A stretch of 64,000 nucleotides of DNA from Leptobrachium leishanense (GCA_009667805.1 CM019065.1:15078952-15142951); one strand, 5' to 3'. Counted from the stretch's first letter, positions 31,475 through 42,627 are shown. Notes: a model not told the origin generated them from the sequence alone. Numbers and translations are program-made.

Positions 31475-32850
31475 TGTCAGGAATCAGGAGTGGTAGAGGA
31501 GGAGATGAGCCCAGGATGCAGTGATAAAGAGACACACAGACAGGTTCCACGGTACAAGGGGGTTTATTGGTGCTGGATACACTTGGCAGTGCAGACACTT
31601 GGCAATGTAGACACAGGATACACTTGGCAATGTAGACACAGGATACACTTGGCAATGTAGACACAGGATACACTTGGCAATGTAGACACAGGATACACTT
31701 GGCAATGTAGACACAGGATACACTTGGCAATGTAGACACAGGATACACTTGGCAATGTAGACACAGGATACACTTGGCAATGTAGACACAGGATACACTT
31801 GGCAATGTAGACACAGGATACACTTGGCAATGTAGACACAGGATACACTTGGCAATGTAGATACAGGATACACTTGGCAATGTAGACACAGGATACACTT
31901 GGCAATGTAGACACTTGGCAATGCAGACACAGGGTATTACTTGGCACTGGAGACACAGGATACACTTGGCACTGGAGACACAGGATACACTTGGCAATGT
32001 AGACACAGGATACACTTGGCAATGTAGACACAGGATACACTTGGCAATGTAGACACAGGATACACTTGGCAATGTAGACACAGGATACACTTGGCAATGT
32101 AGACACAGGATACACTTGGCAATGTAGACACAGGATACACTTGGCAATGTAGACACAGGATACACTTGGCAATGTAGACACTTGGCAATGCAGACACAGG
32201 GTATTACTTGGCACTGGAGACACAGGATACACTTGGCACTGGAGACACAGGATACACTTGGCACTGGAGACACAGGATACACTTGGCACTGGAGACACAG
32301 GATACACTTGGCACTGGAGACACAGGATACACTTGGCACTGGAGACACAGGATACACTTGGCACTGGAGACACAGGATACACTTGGCACTGGAGACACAG
32401 GATACACTTGGCACTGGAGACACAGGATACACTTGGCACTGGAGACACAGGATACACTTGGCACTGGAGACACAGGATACACTTGGCACTGGAGACACAG
32501 GATACACTTGGCACTGGAGACACAGGATACACTTGGCACTGGAGACACAGGATACACTTGGCACTGGAGACACAGGATACACTTGGCACTGGAGATACAG
32601 GATCCACTTGGCACTGGAGACACAGGATCTTGAGAGGGACACAGCTTGGCAGTGGAAGACAATGTTAATGCAGCAGCAATGCATCATGGGAGATTGTCCC
32701 TTAAATAGGGAAGCACAGGGAGGCAATCAAGACACCTGTGGCTGCTGCAGTGGCTGACTGAGGTACTGCAGGCAAATAGGCAAAGGGCTGTCAGGTTGGA
32801 ATAATCACTTTAGGAGGCTTCTTGCCACGGCGGCGACGTGTAACCTGACA
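31475..32850 (-). mobile_element. 5' LTR of gag-only element (expanded allele, 1376 bp)
   Basis: Same ends and body as the LTR at 29280-29824 but expanded by a 25-bp repeat (31575-32630). It also keeps a segment with CAGGTTCCACGGTACAAGGG and GTTTATTGGTGCTGG (31538-31575) that the short LTR lacks. In the element's orientation it is the 5' LTR. The short reversed segment GTCCCTTAAATAGGGAAGC at 32695-32713 is inverted relative to the short LTR (CTTCCCTATTTAAGGGAC). Confidence 0.92.
31575..32630. repeat. LTR minisatellite, 25 bp unit, about 42 copies in blocks
   Basis: Two variants alternate in blocks: A (GGCAATGTAGACACAGGATA) and B (GGCACTGGAGACACAGGATA). The order is A block (31580-31915), a link ending GGGTATTACTTGGCACTGG, two B units, A block (31985-32180), the same link, then B block (32205-32625). 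The repeated link and block pattern shows a larger duplication within the array. Open frames of up to 442 codons here are by-products of the 25-bp period lacking stops. Confidence 0.95.
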
Positions 32851-32854
32851 CATT

Positions 32855-33722
32855 CAGGGTTATCCAAAGAGATTCGAAAAGTCACCGCACGTTCGGTGAC
32901 TTTTCGTTCTCTTCAATTCGGTTCCTTTTGCCGATTGCATTTCGGTGACCCTGCGGTGTATTCAGCAAACACCACAGGGTCCCCGAATTGCAGGGAAAAG
33001 CTGCCGAAAACCTGACGAAAACTAACCGAATGCACGCTGAAAACAAGCAAAAACATCTGGATTAACCTTCGAAGAAGCCGAACAGGAGCCGAATCACACA
33101 GAGCCGAAGCAGCTGTGACGTAGAGGAGGCAGTGAATAAATTAGCAAAACCATTTGTATGAATCTGGGAAAATGAAACGCTGTTTGCAAAGAAACTACTG
33201 AGCGAAAATGTCAAATTTTCACAGGAGGTCCAGGGAATGATAATAAAGAGGGCTGTTACAAAAAAAATAAGTAAACTGAAAAAAAAAAAAAAATCGGACT
33301 TTTAAAAAAAAAAAATGCTTAAAGTATCCTAAAAAATCTATAAATAAAGAGACTTTTTGCTGCAGAATTTTATAATGAACGGTTTATTAGATATTGAATT
33401 AAAACGGGAATATTTTTAACTTTGAAGTCTATGGGATTCTCCTGAATAAACCTGCTGAATTAAACCACCGAATGGCAGGGCATTAGGGGAACCTTTCACT
33501 GCTGGTTTGTGTTCTCTGAATAGCCGAAGCAGTGCTTTTTCATGGGGATTTCACTGCCCTCGAACAGGGACCGAACAGGCACCGTATGTTCAGGCAATTC
33601 GCCAGTATTTGGCGAATTTCCTGCTCTCTGGATAGCCGAATGGTCAGGAAAGGTAACCGAAAACTGATTTTCAGCGTTCGATTACCTTTCTCAAGCAATT
33701 CGGATCTATTTGGATAACCCTG
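32855..33722. mobile_element. MITE with TIR CAGGGTTATCCAAA
   Basis: Inverted ends CAGGGTTATCCAAAGAGATT and GATCTATTTGGATAACCCTG bound 868 bp. The interior is noncoding with repeated GCCGAA/TTCGG words, and 33295-33405 matches 8450-8555 of the hAT derivative. The ends are similar to those of the CAGGGTTATTCAGAG elements at 8832-10993. Confidence 0.8.
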
Positions 33723-33726
33723 TATG

Positions 33727-36700
33727 TGACTTTGAAGAACTGCATCATAAATGTCTGTTGTTTTGACGGTTGAATAGTCGGTAGGCGTTGGTATACCGAA
33801 ATCCTGACATTTTTTCCCGTTAACAATTAAAATGTCTTGAATGTCTAATAGTGCATTATTGAGACATGGTTGGCAGTCTGGTGTGTGGCCAGGGTGTCTT
33901 GATAAGTCTTCAATGAGTTGTTGTTTATATTTTTCAAACAGTTGTTTAGCATTTGGTGGAGATGCAAGGGCACAAATGTTGGCAAAAAGCTCTCGAAGCA
34001 GTTGAGGCATCATCTCACTTGAAGCTTCGTGAAGAGTCAAGTCCCATAATTCATCATCCTGAAAAAGACCGAGTCTTCGAGCAGCTTCTTTGAATGTTGG
34101 AAAATGCACACCACCAACTGTTCGGATATGTTCAAATGAGGTGGCTCCTTTAACATGGAGTAAAAGTAATCTTAAGCAAAATCTCTCAACATCTGAATTT
34201 ATGTTAACAGAGTACATTCGCCCAATAGTGTTATTTTCTCGATGTCTCAATCTCCTTTCCCATGTGGTATTTTTCTGATGAAATACAAAATGTTGTGGAA
34301 TATCAGTATACAGGAGTTCGCGGGCAGCCACATCTACTCTGTTTAAGGTGAACCAAGCTGTCAATGTTGTGTCTCTTGATTGTGTTCTTTCTATAGCGTT
34401 CCTGATGTTATCTTCATTAAAGTATACCGACTGTTCGCCAGGAAGATGGATTTGTAAACGCACAATGGTATGTGTTTGATGGTGCATTTTGAAACCAAGA
34501 AGACGCCATGCCGCTTCTGGAGCTGTCACATATCTAGAATCCATGAAGGAGGTGATCTCGTCATGATGGAGCGTTGCATGTTCTTTGATGGCAATATTTG
34601 CGCAGTCATGTCCTTTATAGATGTATTTGAATAAGTACTTTACACTTTTTATAGAAGTGCAGCTCTCAACGTTTATATGGCAGTTGTATTTTAAAGCTAA
34701 TAATGGGTTGTATGGCACAACCCAAGAGTTATTGATTTTTTTTTTTTTTTTCCATTTACTTCAATTGAAGCAGCTGTTTGTGTTCTCCGGTAGAGTGGAT
34801 AGCCGTCCATGTTTGGCAAAGTTTGGTCTTGGTATGGTTTTGGGAAGTTTTTTGAGCAAATCCCATCAGCCATGCATGGCGAATTAATATTCTGAGGCCC
34901 ACATGGTCCATGTATCATGTGTTTGATGACTATTGCATGTAATCGGGGTTGTGCGTGAATGTCGGGGATGTCTGCTGAAATGAACCTATCAATAGCATCA
35001 GCATCTTTAAGCTTATCTTGAGGTGATAATATGAGTAAAATATGTGCGTGAGGTAATCCACGTTTTTGAAACTCTATTACATGAATTTTAGCAACAGGTT
35101 TACCTAACACATGTTTGTTTGTGATGTCGTGTAGTAGTTCTTTTAGCTTTAAGTTGAAAACTTTGGCAACCAAATCAGGGCGGTATTCCACTGCGTGACC
35201 TTCTGTAATATTTTCTAAAATTTCTGGCCATTTTGGGTTGCATGTCATTGTTATGAAGAAGTCAGGCTTACCATATTTTCGTACAATAGCCATGGCGTCT
35301 TGGTAGTTTTGCAGCATGTTTCTGGGACTACCCTGGAATGTTGATGGAAGTATTACTGCTTTTCCTGGTATCAAGCCCTGTTCTTTGGCAGTGTTTTGTA
35401 GATGGTCCATGAGACCTGTGTATTTTCAACTCGTAATTTGGACTGATTTTGTCGTACATGGTTTAGACGGTTACCTTCGGTCTTAACATATGCATCTACA
35501 AAGTACTGTTGAGTTAATTTGCCTGCATTTAAAAATGGGTTGAAATCTTTTCGGATGGAAAGCATGTAGCCATAAAATTGCATTTGAGTGACCTTTCTCT
35601 TGGCTTAGACGAATGATTGCGTATGTTTTTTACAGTAGTAGGGGTGTAGTTAAGTTTAATGCGAGGTGATCAACTTTGGTCCCCAAATGGAAATAAAAGT
35701 GGATAGAGCATCGCCTCTAAGTTTGGATCTAAAATGCTTATCCTTTCTGTTTTTCTGTCTGTGTTTTGCGTTCGGCAATGAATGATAAGATCTCTTTCGA
35801 GAGGAGGTTCTCCATCATCATTTTGAAAAATAATAGCTACTTCATTACTGCGAGGTGCATTGTATCTGCGTTGATCGTCCGTGCGATCTTGTACAATCGC
35901 CATGGTGACAGTTGGCAGTATAGTGCCATTTTGTATAGCCTCCTGTAAGGATTCTTGTTCTACCTCATATAACATTTTGCAGGCTTCTGCAAATGGATTG
36001 TTTTTATCCATAAAAGAGCTTAACTCTGTCATGAGCTCAGGGTTGCATTTTGAATTTTCATTAATCATGAGGCGTTGTTTTGCAGCCTCATCGGGGTCAA
36101 GAATATATAGTTGTGCAAACTTTCGGTTCTCCTCATTGTGTGGATGAAGAGATGCAGTTCGGTGGTAAATCTGGCCATTAATTCTAAAGCAGTATGGTCC
36201 ATAACCAGGAGGAGGAGGAATGTTTGCCCCCATGGAAGCAAATGCTAATGAACTGTTGATAGATCGAATGTTTTGTTTGAAATTTTTTGGAATGCTTATG
36301 AGCGCCTGTCATTAGACTTTCTATCAAAGGAGCAACTTTAATGGGCTCCATGTATACTTTTCCTTTGTTGCAGCATTGAGTGAATAGTCTGTCGGATGGC
36401 TGGTGTGTATTAAAATGCAGTGCATTGCAGTTGGTGCACAGAACATCGAGTTTTCCACAATAATGTTGTTGCACTGAATCACCCTTTTCATTGTTAATGT
36501 TTTTATTTAGTTTTGTTTGTGCACGTCGTACTTTGTGTGCCAATGTGTTTTTGATTCTTTCTTGACATCGTGCATTTTCATCCATATTAGCTCTTTCCTT
36601 TCCTTTCTTTTCTGTTTTTTTTTTTATTTCTGAAATTTTGTAGTTGCTCGTTCGGCGTGTCATTAGTGTTAGATTCTGTGTGATTTTCTCTCCTTTTAGC

Positions 36701-36742
36701 GACAGATTGTAGTTGTAAATCCATCTTTCTTTTGGGTGGCAT
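33727..36742 (-). pseudogene. Helitron B Rep-helicase, N-terminal and HUH nuclease part
   Basis: Start ATG at 36742-36740 (MPPKRKMDLQLQ), chosen because it is the first Met and the basic N-terminus is typical. A frameshift in a T-run near 36620 and others near 36230, 35600, 35400 and 34720 follow. Seen in order: a Cys-rich region (CGKLDVLCTNCNALHF), ANIPPPPGYGPYCFRINGQI, PTFQGSPRNM-like words (STFQGSPRN), FITMTCNPKWPEI, GLPHAHILLIL (HUH metal-binding motif, about 35035-35070) and VKYLFKYIYKGHD (catalytic Tyr region, about 34630). The frame ends at the composite insertion at 33726 and resumes at 29275. Several frame errors make it non-functional. Confidence 0.9.
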
Positions 36743-36811
36743 TTTTTTTTGTAAATACTATTAAAAAAAAATTTGTTTATGTGAAGTTTTCTTTGTTTTA
36801 TATTTAAAGGG

Positions 36812-38081
36812 TGTGACGGAATGGTTGTTGTCCGCCTGCGGGTGTGCTCCTATCTGCCCCTTCTGGTGCGCTGACTGCCGACCCGACTACTGAGTAGCAC
36901 GGCGCTCGGCGTCTCGAGCGGCCTGGAATGACCCTGGGGAAGGGTTGGCGGGATACAGGGAGGGTCCCCTGCAAGAGATCAGCCCGACTACCAAGCGTCA
37001 CGGCACTCGGCGTCTCGAGCGGCTGATCTACTGACCTCGGGGAGTGATGGGACCGTCTGCTGGGTTAGCTTCGCTGGAGGGAACGTTCGGTTGTGCAGCG
37101 TTTCGAGCGGTCGATGCACGGACGAAGCGCCGCTGCTCCGATTCGAGGAAGCGGAGTTACAGCGGATCTGGCGGTCTGTTGGGCTGGTGCACGGTCGATG
37201 CGCCCCGGCTCCGATTCGGGGAAGCGCCGCTGCTCCGATGCGGGGTGCGGAGGTACAGCGGATCCGGCGGTCTGTTGGGCCGGTGCACGGTCGATGCGCC
37301 GCGGCTCCAATTCGGGGAAGCGCCGCTGCTCCGATGCGGTGTGCGGAGGTACAGCGGATCCGGCGGTCTGTTGGGCCGGTGCACGGTCGATGCGCCACGG
37401 CTCCGATTCGGGGAAGCGGAGTTCGTGGATACGGCCGTTCGATGGGTCGATGCGCAGCTTAGCCACAGGGTATAGGGATCAGTACCTGGGCAATGGATGT
37501 GCAAGAGACTGCGGGGAATCTCATTGCAGGGAAGGCTCAAGAAAGACACCAGGCGAAGCTGTATGTACAGGTTGAACTAACTTTTACTGGGAAAACACAT
37601 ATATTTATCAACAATCATACAGAATCAGAACAATGGGATCCCTGCCCGCCCCCCATGATCTCATTGGCCCTTTCTCGAGGTGGAGTGCCTTGGTCCCGAT
37701 TCGTATTGGTTGTTCCCGAATCGGGGTGGTGCCGATTCGTAACCGGATGTTCTGAATCGGCCATCTTTCGATTCGGCCACTTCGACCGGATGTTCCGAAT
37801 AGGCCATTTTACGATTCGGCCACTCCGACCGGAACCACGAGGCGATGGCAAATGGCGACGGGCAAAACATACAATGGGTGTCTTACATACTTTACACAGT
37901 TATACATACAGGGGACACTTTTATTACATCACACAATAACAACCACATCTAATAAAGAAATCAAGGTGTTCCTACGGTGCAACGGCACCTAAGGGTCCAT
38001 AGTAACCCCAACGTCATTAAAGCTGTCCCTGGCTGAGAGTCCTGGGCTTGGCTGCCGAGCCTCCTGGGTCATTCCGTGACA
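36812..38081 (-). mobile_element. 3' LTR of Gmr1-like element (1270 bp)
   Basis: On the minus strand starts TGTCACGGAATGACCCAGG (38081) and ends CCATTCCGTCACA (36812). It holds about three copies of a 94-bp repeat at 37125-37420 (CGGTCTGTTGGGCCGGTGCA; TCCGATTCGGGGAAGCGC). Confidence 0.95.
37125..37420. repeat. 94-bp tandem repeat in LTR, three copies
   Basis: Units carry GCTCCGATTCGGGGAAGCG, GAGGTACAGCGGATC and TCTGTTGGGCCGGTGCACGG. The other LTR has one copy fewer (42955-43140), which accounts for the 94-bp length difference. Confidence 0.9.
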
Positions 38082-40205
38082 CTCCTCCCCCCTCCCCAAG
38101 TCCGACGGACCCGGTTGGACCCCAACGGGTCGTACCGGGGAAGTCGGTGCTCTCGGGTCTCCCGGTTCCCGGGCCGATTGCCGCGATAACCCATCAGCAT
38201 TTCCATTCTGCGACCCGGGCCGGTATTGAATAGAGAAATTGAATGGTTGGAGAGCCAGACTCCACCGCAACAGGCGGCCGTTTTCCCCCACCACCCGGTT
38301 GAGCCACACCAGCGGGTTATGATCGGTCATCACGGTGAAGGACCGCCCGTAAACATAGGGCTGGAACTTCCGTAGGGCCCAGACCAAGGCCAGGCACTCC
38401 TTTTCCACCGCAGCATACCCCACCTCCCGCGGTAAAAGCTTACGGCTGATGAACGCCACCGGATGATCCCCCCCATCGTCCCCCACTTGACTTAGCACGG
38501 CTCCCAGTCTGAACATCGAGGCGTCTGTATGGACGACAAAACGTTTATTATAGTTGGGAGCTGCCAGCAGGGGGGCTTGGGTCAGGGCGGCCTTCAGTTG
38601 TTGGAAGGCCTGTTCACACTCCGGGGACCACAGGACTTGGCGGGGCAGGGATTTCTTGGTCAAGTCAGTCAGGGGCTTGGCCAGGTCACTGTAATGGGGC
38701 ACAAACTTTCTATAGTACCCCGCGGTGCCCAGGAAGGCGAGGACCTGGGTCTTGGTCACAGGGGTGGGCCAGTCTAGTATGGCTTCCACCTTGGCGGGCT
38801 CTGGTCGTTGTATCCCGCAACCCACCCGATGGCCCAGGTACTGCACTTCGGCCATCCCCACCTTGCATTTCTCCGGCTTAAGGGTCAGATTGGTGTCCCT
38901 AATCCGGCTTAAGACTACCCCTACGTGTTGAAGGTGTTCCTCCCAGGTCTGGCTATAGATGGCTATGTCATCCAGGTATGCGCAAGCGAATCCCTGGAAG
39001 CCATCGAGGAGGCGATCGATTAACCGCTGAAAGGTAGCAGGGGCGTTCTTCATCCCGAACGGCATGACTCGAAATTGGTACAGGCCGAACGGGGTGATGA
39101 AAGCCGACTTCGGGGTCGCCTCCTCGGCAAGGGGAATCTGCCAGTACCCCTTGCACAGATCGACCATGGTCAGAAAATGACCCCGGGAGATCTGATCTAG
39201 TAGCTCATCGACTCGGGGCAAGGCGTAAGCGTCTGTAATGGTACAGTCGTTCAACCGCCGATAGTCGACACAGAACCTGGTGGTACCGTCTTTCTTGGGG
39301 ACCAAGACTACAGGCGACGCCCATGGACTGGCCGAAGGTTCGATGACCCCCAGCTCCAGCATCTCCCGGATCTCAGCCCGCATGGGTTCACGGACAGCCT
39401 CCGGGAGTTGGTACGCGGGTTGCCGGAGGGGTCTCTGACCGGGGGTTTCTACCTGATGGATGGCCTGGCTGGTGTACCCGGGAAGGGCCGAGAAAATCTC
39501 CTGGTGGTCATGGAGTAACTGCCTCGCCTGCGCCTGCTTATCGGGCCCCAACTCCTCCCCCAGCTGTACCTGATCTACCCCTGAAGGCTGCTTGGCTATC
39601 CCGGGGAGTTCTATTAAGGGGAACGGTTCTGTCTCCTCGGTGGCTGGCGCACAGATGGCGTCCACCGTCTCTGGGCGCTCATGGTAGGCCTTCAGCATGT
39701 TGACGTGGAACATCCGCTGGATTCTGGTGTCTGCGCAGCTGACAACCACATAGGTGGTATCCCCCAGTTGGGTTACCACCCTGTAGGGGCCTTGCCAGGC
39801 CGCCTGCAGCTTGTTCTGCCGCTGTGGCTTCAACACCAGAACCTTCTGCCCCACTAGGAACGAGCGACTGCAAGCAGAGCGGTCGTACCACGTTTTCTGC
39901 TGAGCCTGGGCCGTTTCCATGTTCCCTTGAACGAACCCCGTGAGTTCCGCCAAGCGCTCCCGGAGCTCCAAGATGTAACTCAGCACGGGGACCCCACCTT
40001 CCTCCGGTTCCCCCTCCCACTGAGCCCTAACTAAATCTAGGGGCCCCCTCACCTGGCGCCCATACAGTAATTCGAAGGGGGAATATCCGGTGGATTCCTG
40101 AGGAACCTGCCGATAGGCGAATAATAAGTGGGGCAAATATTTCTCCCAATCCTTTCCCTCGTGCGCGAAGGCTCGGATGAGCTGCTTCAGGGTCCCATTA
40201 AACCG
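37989..40205 (-). CDS. Gmr1-like Pol: integrase C-terminus, reverse transcriptase, RNase H
   Basis: A long uninterrupted minus-strand frame. It opens with the integrase C-terminal part (YLPHLLFAYRQ, GYSPFELLYGR, VGQKVLVLKP and the GPY/F module AAWQGPYRV). RT follows: WASPVVLVPKKDGTTRFCVD, DLCKGYWQIPL, QFRVMPFGMKNAPATFQRL and YLDDIAIYS (YLDD active site, near 38965). RNase H has VVHTDASMFRLGAVLSQ, VEKECLALVWAL and MTDHNPLVWL, so its acidic residues are present; the end is YRPGSQNGNADGLSRQ. About 735 codons. The frame reads through the purine tract (38082-38100) and ends 93 bp inside the LTR. No stop or obvious missing catalytic residue is seen here. Confidence 0.93.
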   Translation of the reverse strand, partial: RFNGTLKQLIRAFAHEGKDWEKYLPHLLFAYRQVPQESTGYSPFELLYGRQVRGPLDLVRAQWEGEPEEGGVPVLSYILELRERLAELTGFVQGNMETAQAQQKTWYDRSACSRSFLVGQKVLVLKPQRQNKLQAAWQGPYRVVTQLGDTTYVVVSCADTRIQRMFHVNMLKAYHERPETVDAICAPATEETEPFPLIELPGIAKQPSGVDQVQLGEELGPDKQAQARQLLHDHQEIFSALPGYTSQAIHQVETPGQRPLRQPAYQLPEAVREPMRAEIREMLELGVIEPSASPWASPVVLVPKKDGTTRFCVDYRRLNDCTITDAYALPRVDELLDQISRGHFLTMVDLCKGYWQIPLAEEATPKSAFITPFGLYQFRVMPFGMKNAPATFQRLIDRLLDGFQGFACAYLDDIAIYSQTWEEHLQHVGVVLSRIRDTNLTLKPEKCKVGMAEVQYLGHRVGCGIQRPEPAKVEAILDWPTPVTKTQVLAFLGTAGYYRKFVPHYSDLAKPLTDLTKKSLPRQVLWSPECEQAFQQLKAALTQAPLLAAPNYNKRFVVHTDASMFRLGAVLSQVGDDGGDHPVAFISRKLLPREVGYAAVEKECLALVWALRKFQPYVYGRSFTVMTDHNPLVWLNRVVGENGRLLRWSLALQPFNFSIQYRPGSQNGNADGLSRQSAREPGDPRAPTSPVRPVGVQPGPSDLGRGEECHGMTQEARQPSPGLSARDSFNDVGVTMDP

Positions 40206-41060
40206 CTCGCACAGCCGTTCGTCTGGGGGTGATATGGGGCGCTGTGAAGTGCCTTGACACCACAGAGACGCCAGAGCTGCTGGGTTAGCTCAGCGGTGAA
40301 CTGGGTACCCTGGTCGGACAGGATCTCCTGAGGGAACCCCACCCTCGTAAACACACATAAGAGGGCGTCGGCTACGGTGTCTGCCCGGATGTTGGCCAAG
40401 GCCACAGCCTCGGGGTACCGGGTGGCATAGTCCACCACGGTGAGAATGTATTTCTTACCGGTGGCACTGGGGCGGGGCAAGGGGCCGATTATGTTGACCG
40501 CCACCCGGCTAAAGGGTTCCTGTATGATGGGCATGGGGTGCAGTGGGGCCTTTGGGTGATCTCCGGTCTTCACTACTTTCTGGCAGACCGGACAGGTGCG
40601 ACAGTACTCGCGGGTATCCTCACTGAGGCGGGGCCAAAAGAATGTGCGAGCCAACCGGTGTCGAGTCTTCTTTTGCCCCAGATGACTGGCGAGGGGGATG
40701 TCGTGGGCCAGTCTTAAAAGTTCCTGTCTAGGGCCCTGGGGTACTATCATCTGCTTGTGCGGGACCTGCTGTTTTTTGGTCCCCTCCCTCGCGGTGTACC
40801 TGTATAAGAGCCCATCCTCCCACTCTATGCTATCGGTCCTACCGTCTCCCAGGCCCTGGCCGGCCCGGTCCCGGTAGCGCTCTAGTGTGGGATCGGTCTG
40901 GGTCTGGTGTCGGAGCATCTCGGGGGAGCTCCACGGGAGGGAAAGTTCCGGTTGGGCGCGTGGAGTCGGGATTCGTCGGGGTTTGGGGGGTCGGGGGTTT
41001 TTGGTTGGGATCTCACCTGGGTCCCGATCGGAGTGCCGTGGCTGTGGCGTTGACTTTGTT
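40187..41060 (-). pseudogene. Gmr1-like integrase N-terminal and core (frameshift, Asp to Asn)
   Basis: The HHCC zinc domain is intact: LAHDIPLASHLG (His, His) and CRTCPVCQK (Cys, Cys). The core shows SRVAVNIIGPLPRP, where family members have Asp in place of the Asn, then ILSDQGTQF (second Asp) and YHPQTNG. A one-base deletion near 40208 shifts the frame just before the catalytic Glu (CERFNG-type motif is in the next frame). The frame then continues in the Pol ORF at 40205. The upstream linker, rich in Pro and Arg, lies in a different frame from the protease. The enzyme is inactive as it stands. Confidence 0.88.
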
Positions 41061-42608
41061 GCCGGGTGGTCACCGGAGCGGCTGCGTCGGTGGTGTAGGC
41101 GGAGACCAACCGTCCCAGGTCGTTGCCGAGGAGAATTTCGGCCGGCAATCGGTCCAATAAACCAACCCTCACGACTCCCTACCCGGAACCCCAATCTAAA
41201 TGAACGCGTGTCGTCTCGAGCCGGAGTACTTTCCCCACGGCCACCCAGACCGCGACGGTGTGATTCAACCGGTCGTTAGGCTGGATCAGATGGGGTCGTA
41301 CTAGAGTGATGGTAGCCCCGGAGTCCCGGAGCCCATCAGCGGCTCGCTTGTTGATCCACACGGCCTGCCGGTGATGGTGGCGATTGTCGGCCGAGGCAGC
41401 TTGCACCGGGTCAGCCTCATGTAACCGTTCCCATTCTTCCTGGGAATCCGGCCACAGAGCTTCGTTGTCATAGCAATGTGCGGCGGGCGATGCTCTGGCA
41501 GGGGGTCGAGGCATGGCCGGTCGGTTGGGACAGTACTGACGGTAGTGCCCCTCCTGGTTGCATCTGTAGCAGCGGACGTTGGCCGCCGCAATGGGCCGGC
41601 TCGTTGGTCGTGCTGCAGACCACCGGACTGCCGGCTCTGGAGGGGGAGAAGCGGGGAGAGCAGGTCGTGAAGGCAGAGATCGCTCACCCCCGGCGACCTT
41701 CCTTGTGTCGGTGTACTCATCCGCCCAGGCAGCTGCTTGCTGCACGGTCTGAGGCTTTTTGTCCCACACCCACTCACGTACTGCCAGGGGGGTGTGCTCA
41801 AAAAACTGTTCAAGCAGCAGCAGCTGGGTAACGTCTTCCACCGTCTGCGCTTTACTGCCCAGGAACCAAGTCCGCAGGTCCCGTTGCAGCCGGTGTGCCC
41901 ACTCGACATGGGTAGCGCCATTGGGCCGGCGAGAGTTCCTGAATTTCACCTGGCTGGCTTCCGGGGTCACAGCAAACCGGCTCAACAACGCTTGTTTGAC
42001 ATAGTCATAGTTGGTGGCCTCCTCGTCCGGTACGGTCCGATAGGCCTCCGCTGCTTGACCGGTCAATTTGCAAGCCAGAATCCCGACCCAGTCAGCACGG
42101 TGTACTTCGTGGACCTGGCACAGACGTTCGAAGTCCTGGAGGAAGCCTTCTATCTCATCCTCTGTCTCGCTGAAGGTCTTGAACGCTTGAAAGGGCACTT
42201 TCCTGGTGGTTGATCGATCTGGGTGGGGGCTGATGACTCGGTGGCTCTGCATCTCAGCCAGCCGTAATTCGTGTTCGCGCCCCTTGTCCTGCTCCTCTTC
42301 CTGTCGGATCTCCTGTATCGCGTTGTGGATTGGTGCCTCCGATGGGGCAGCTCCGAAGAGGGCGACCCGCTGCCGTACCTTTCGGTCGAGGGAACTTTCA
42401 GAGACCACTGCGGGGACAGGGACGGGGACGGGGACGCCACGGTCGACGCGCCCACCTGGTCTAATATCTGCAGCTCCTCAATCAAAGTGTCCTTGCTTTT
42501 AGAGTCCGGGATTCCTCCCCGACTCTCCAACATGACCCGTAGGGCGTCCCTTTTGTAGATACCGTACCCAGCCATGGTGAGGGTCTTCTTGGGGGGTGCA
42601 GAGAGCAT
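41060..42608 (-). pseudogene. Gmr1-like Gag (SCAN-like) and protease, frameshifted
   Basis: The start is near 42570-42608 (MAGYGIYKRDALRVML is a likely start). A frameshift at about 42415 falls in a run of GGGGAC hexamers, a slippage-prone site. The main frame (42408-41179) has a coiled region, then the capsid ending in a SCAN-like helical domain (RFAVTPEASQVKFRN, LLLLEQFFEHTPLAVREWV, AAAWADEYTDTRK) and a zinc knuckle CYRCNQEGHYRQYC (about 41545-41590). The protease motif DSGATITLV (about 41310) follows, and its second part (LLDRLPAEILLGNDLG) is in another frame at 41165-41100. Similarity of Gmr1-type capsids to the vertebrate SCAN domain is established knowledge. Confidence 0.88.
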
Positions 42609-42627
42609 ATCCCACCGCTGCCACTAG
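42608..42627 (-). other. Candidate primer binding site of Gmr1-like element
   Basis: Minus-strand TGGCAGCGGTGGGATAT starts four bases after the 5' LTR end (...CCGTCACA CTAG). The TGG start and position fit a tRNA 3'-end binding site; the tRNA was not identified. Confidence 0.55.

Larger units (their letters stand above)
29276..33726. mobile_element. Composite insertion in Helitron: gag-only LTR element plus MITE, TATG duplicated
   Basis: TATG lies at 29276-29279 and at 33723-33726, and between them are an LTR element (29280-32850), the four bases CATT, and a MITE (32855-33722). The Helitron coding frame continues from one flank to the other if one TATG is kept. Neither component has its own matching flanks, so the order of events is unclear. 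Confidence 0.7.

Noticed and set aside
29338..32630. Possible CRISPR array (regular 25-bp repeats)
   Set aside because: No unique spacers: repeats are contiguous, inside the LTRs of a vertebrate retrotransposon.
31398..32757. 442-codon Cys-rich ORF (YPVSTLPSVSCVYIAK repeats) and plus-strand partners
   Set aside because: By-product of the 25-bp LTR minisatellite: 25 bp cycles through all frames without a stop. It lies in an LTR.
37044..37575. Arg/Gly-rich ORFs of 120-160 codons in the Gmr1-like LTRs
   Set aside because: They are open in several frames over the 94-bp LTR repeat; LTRs do not normally code.
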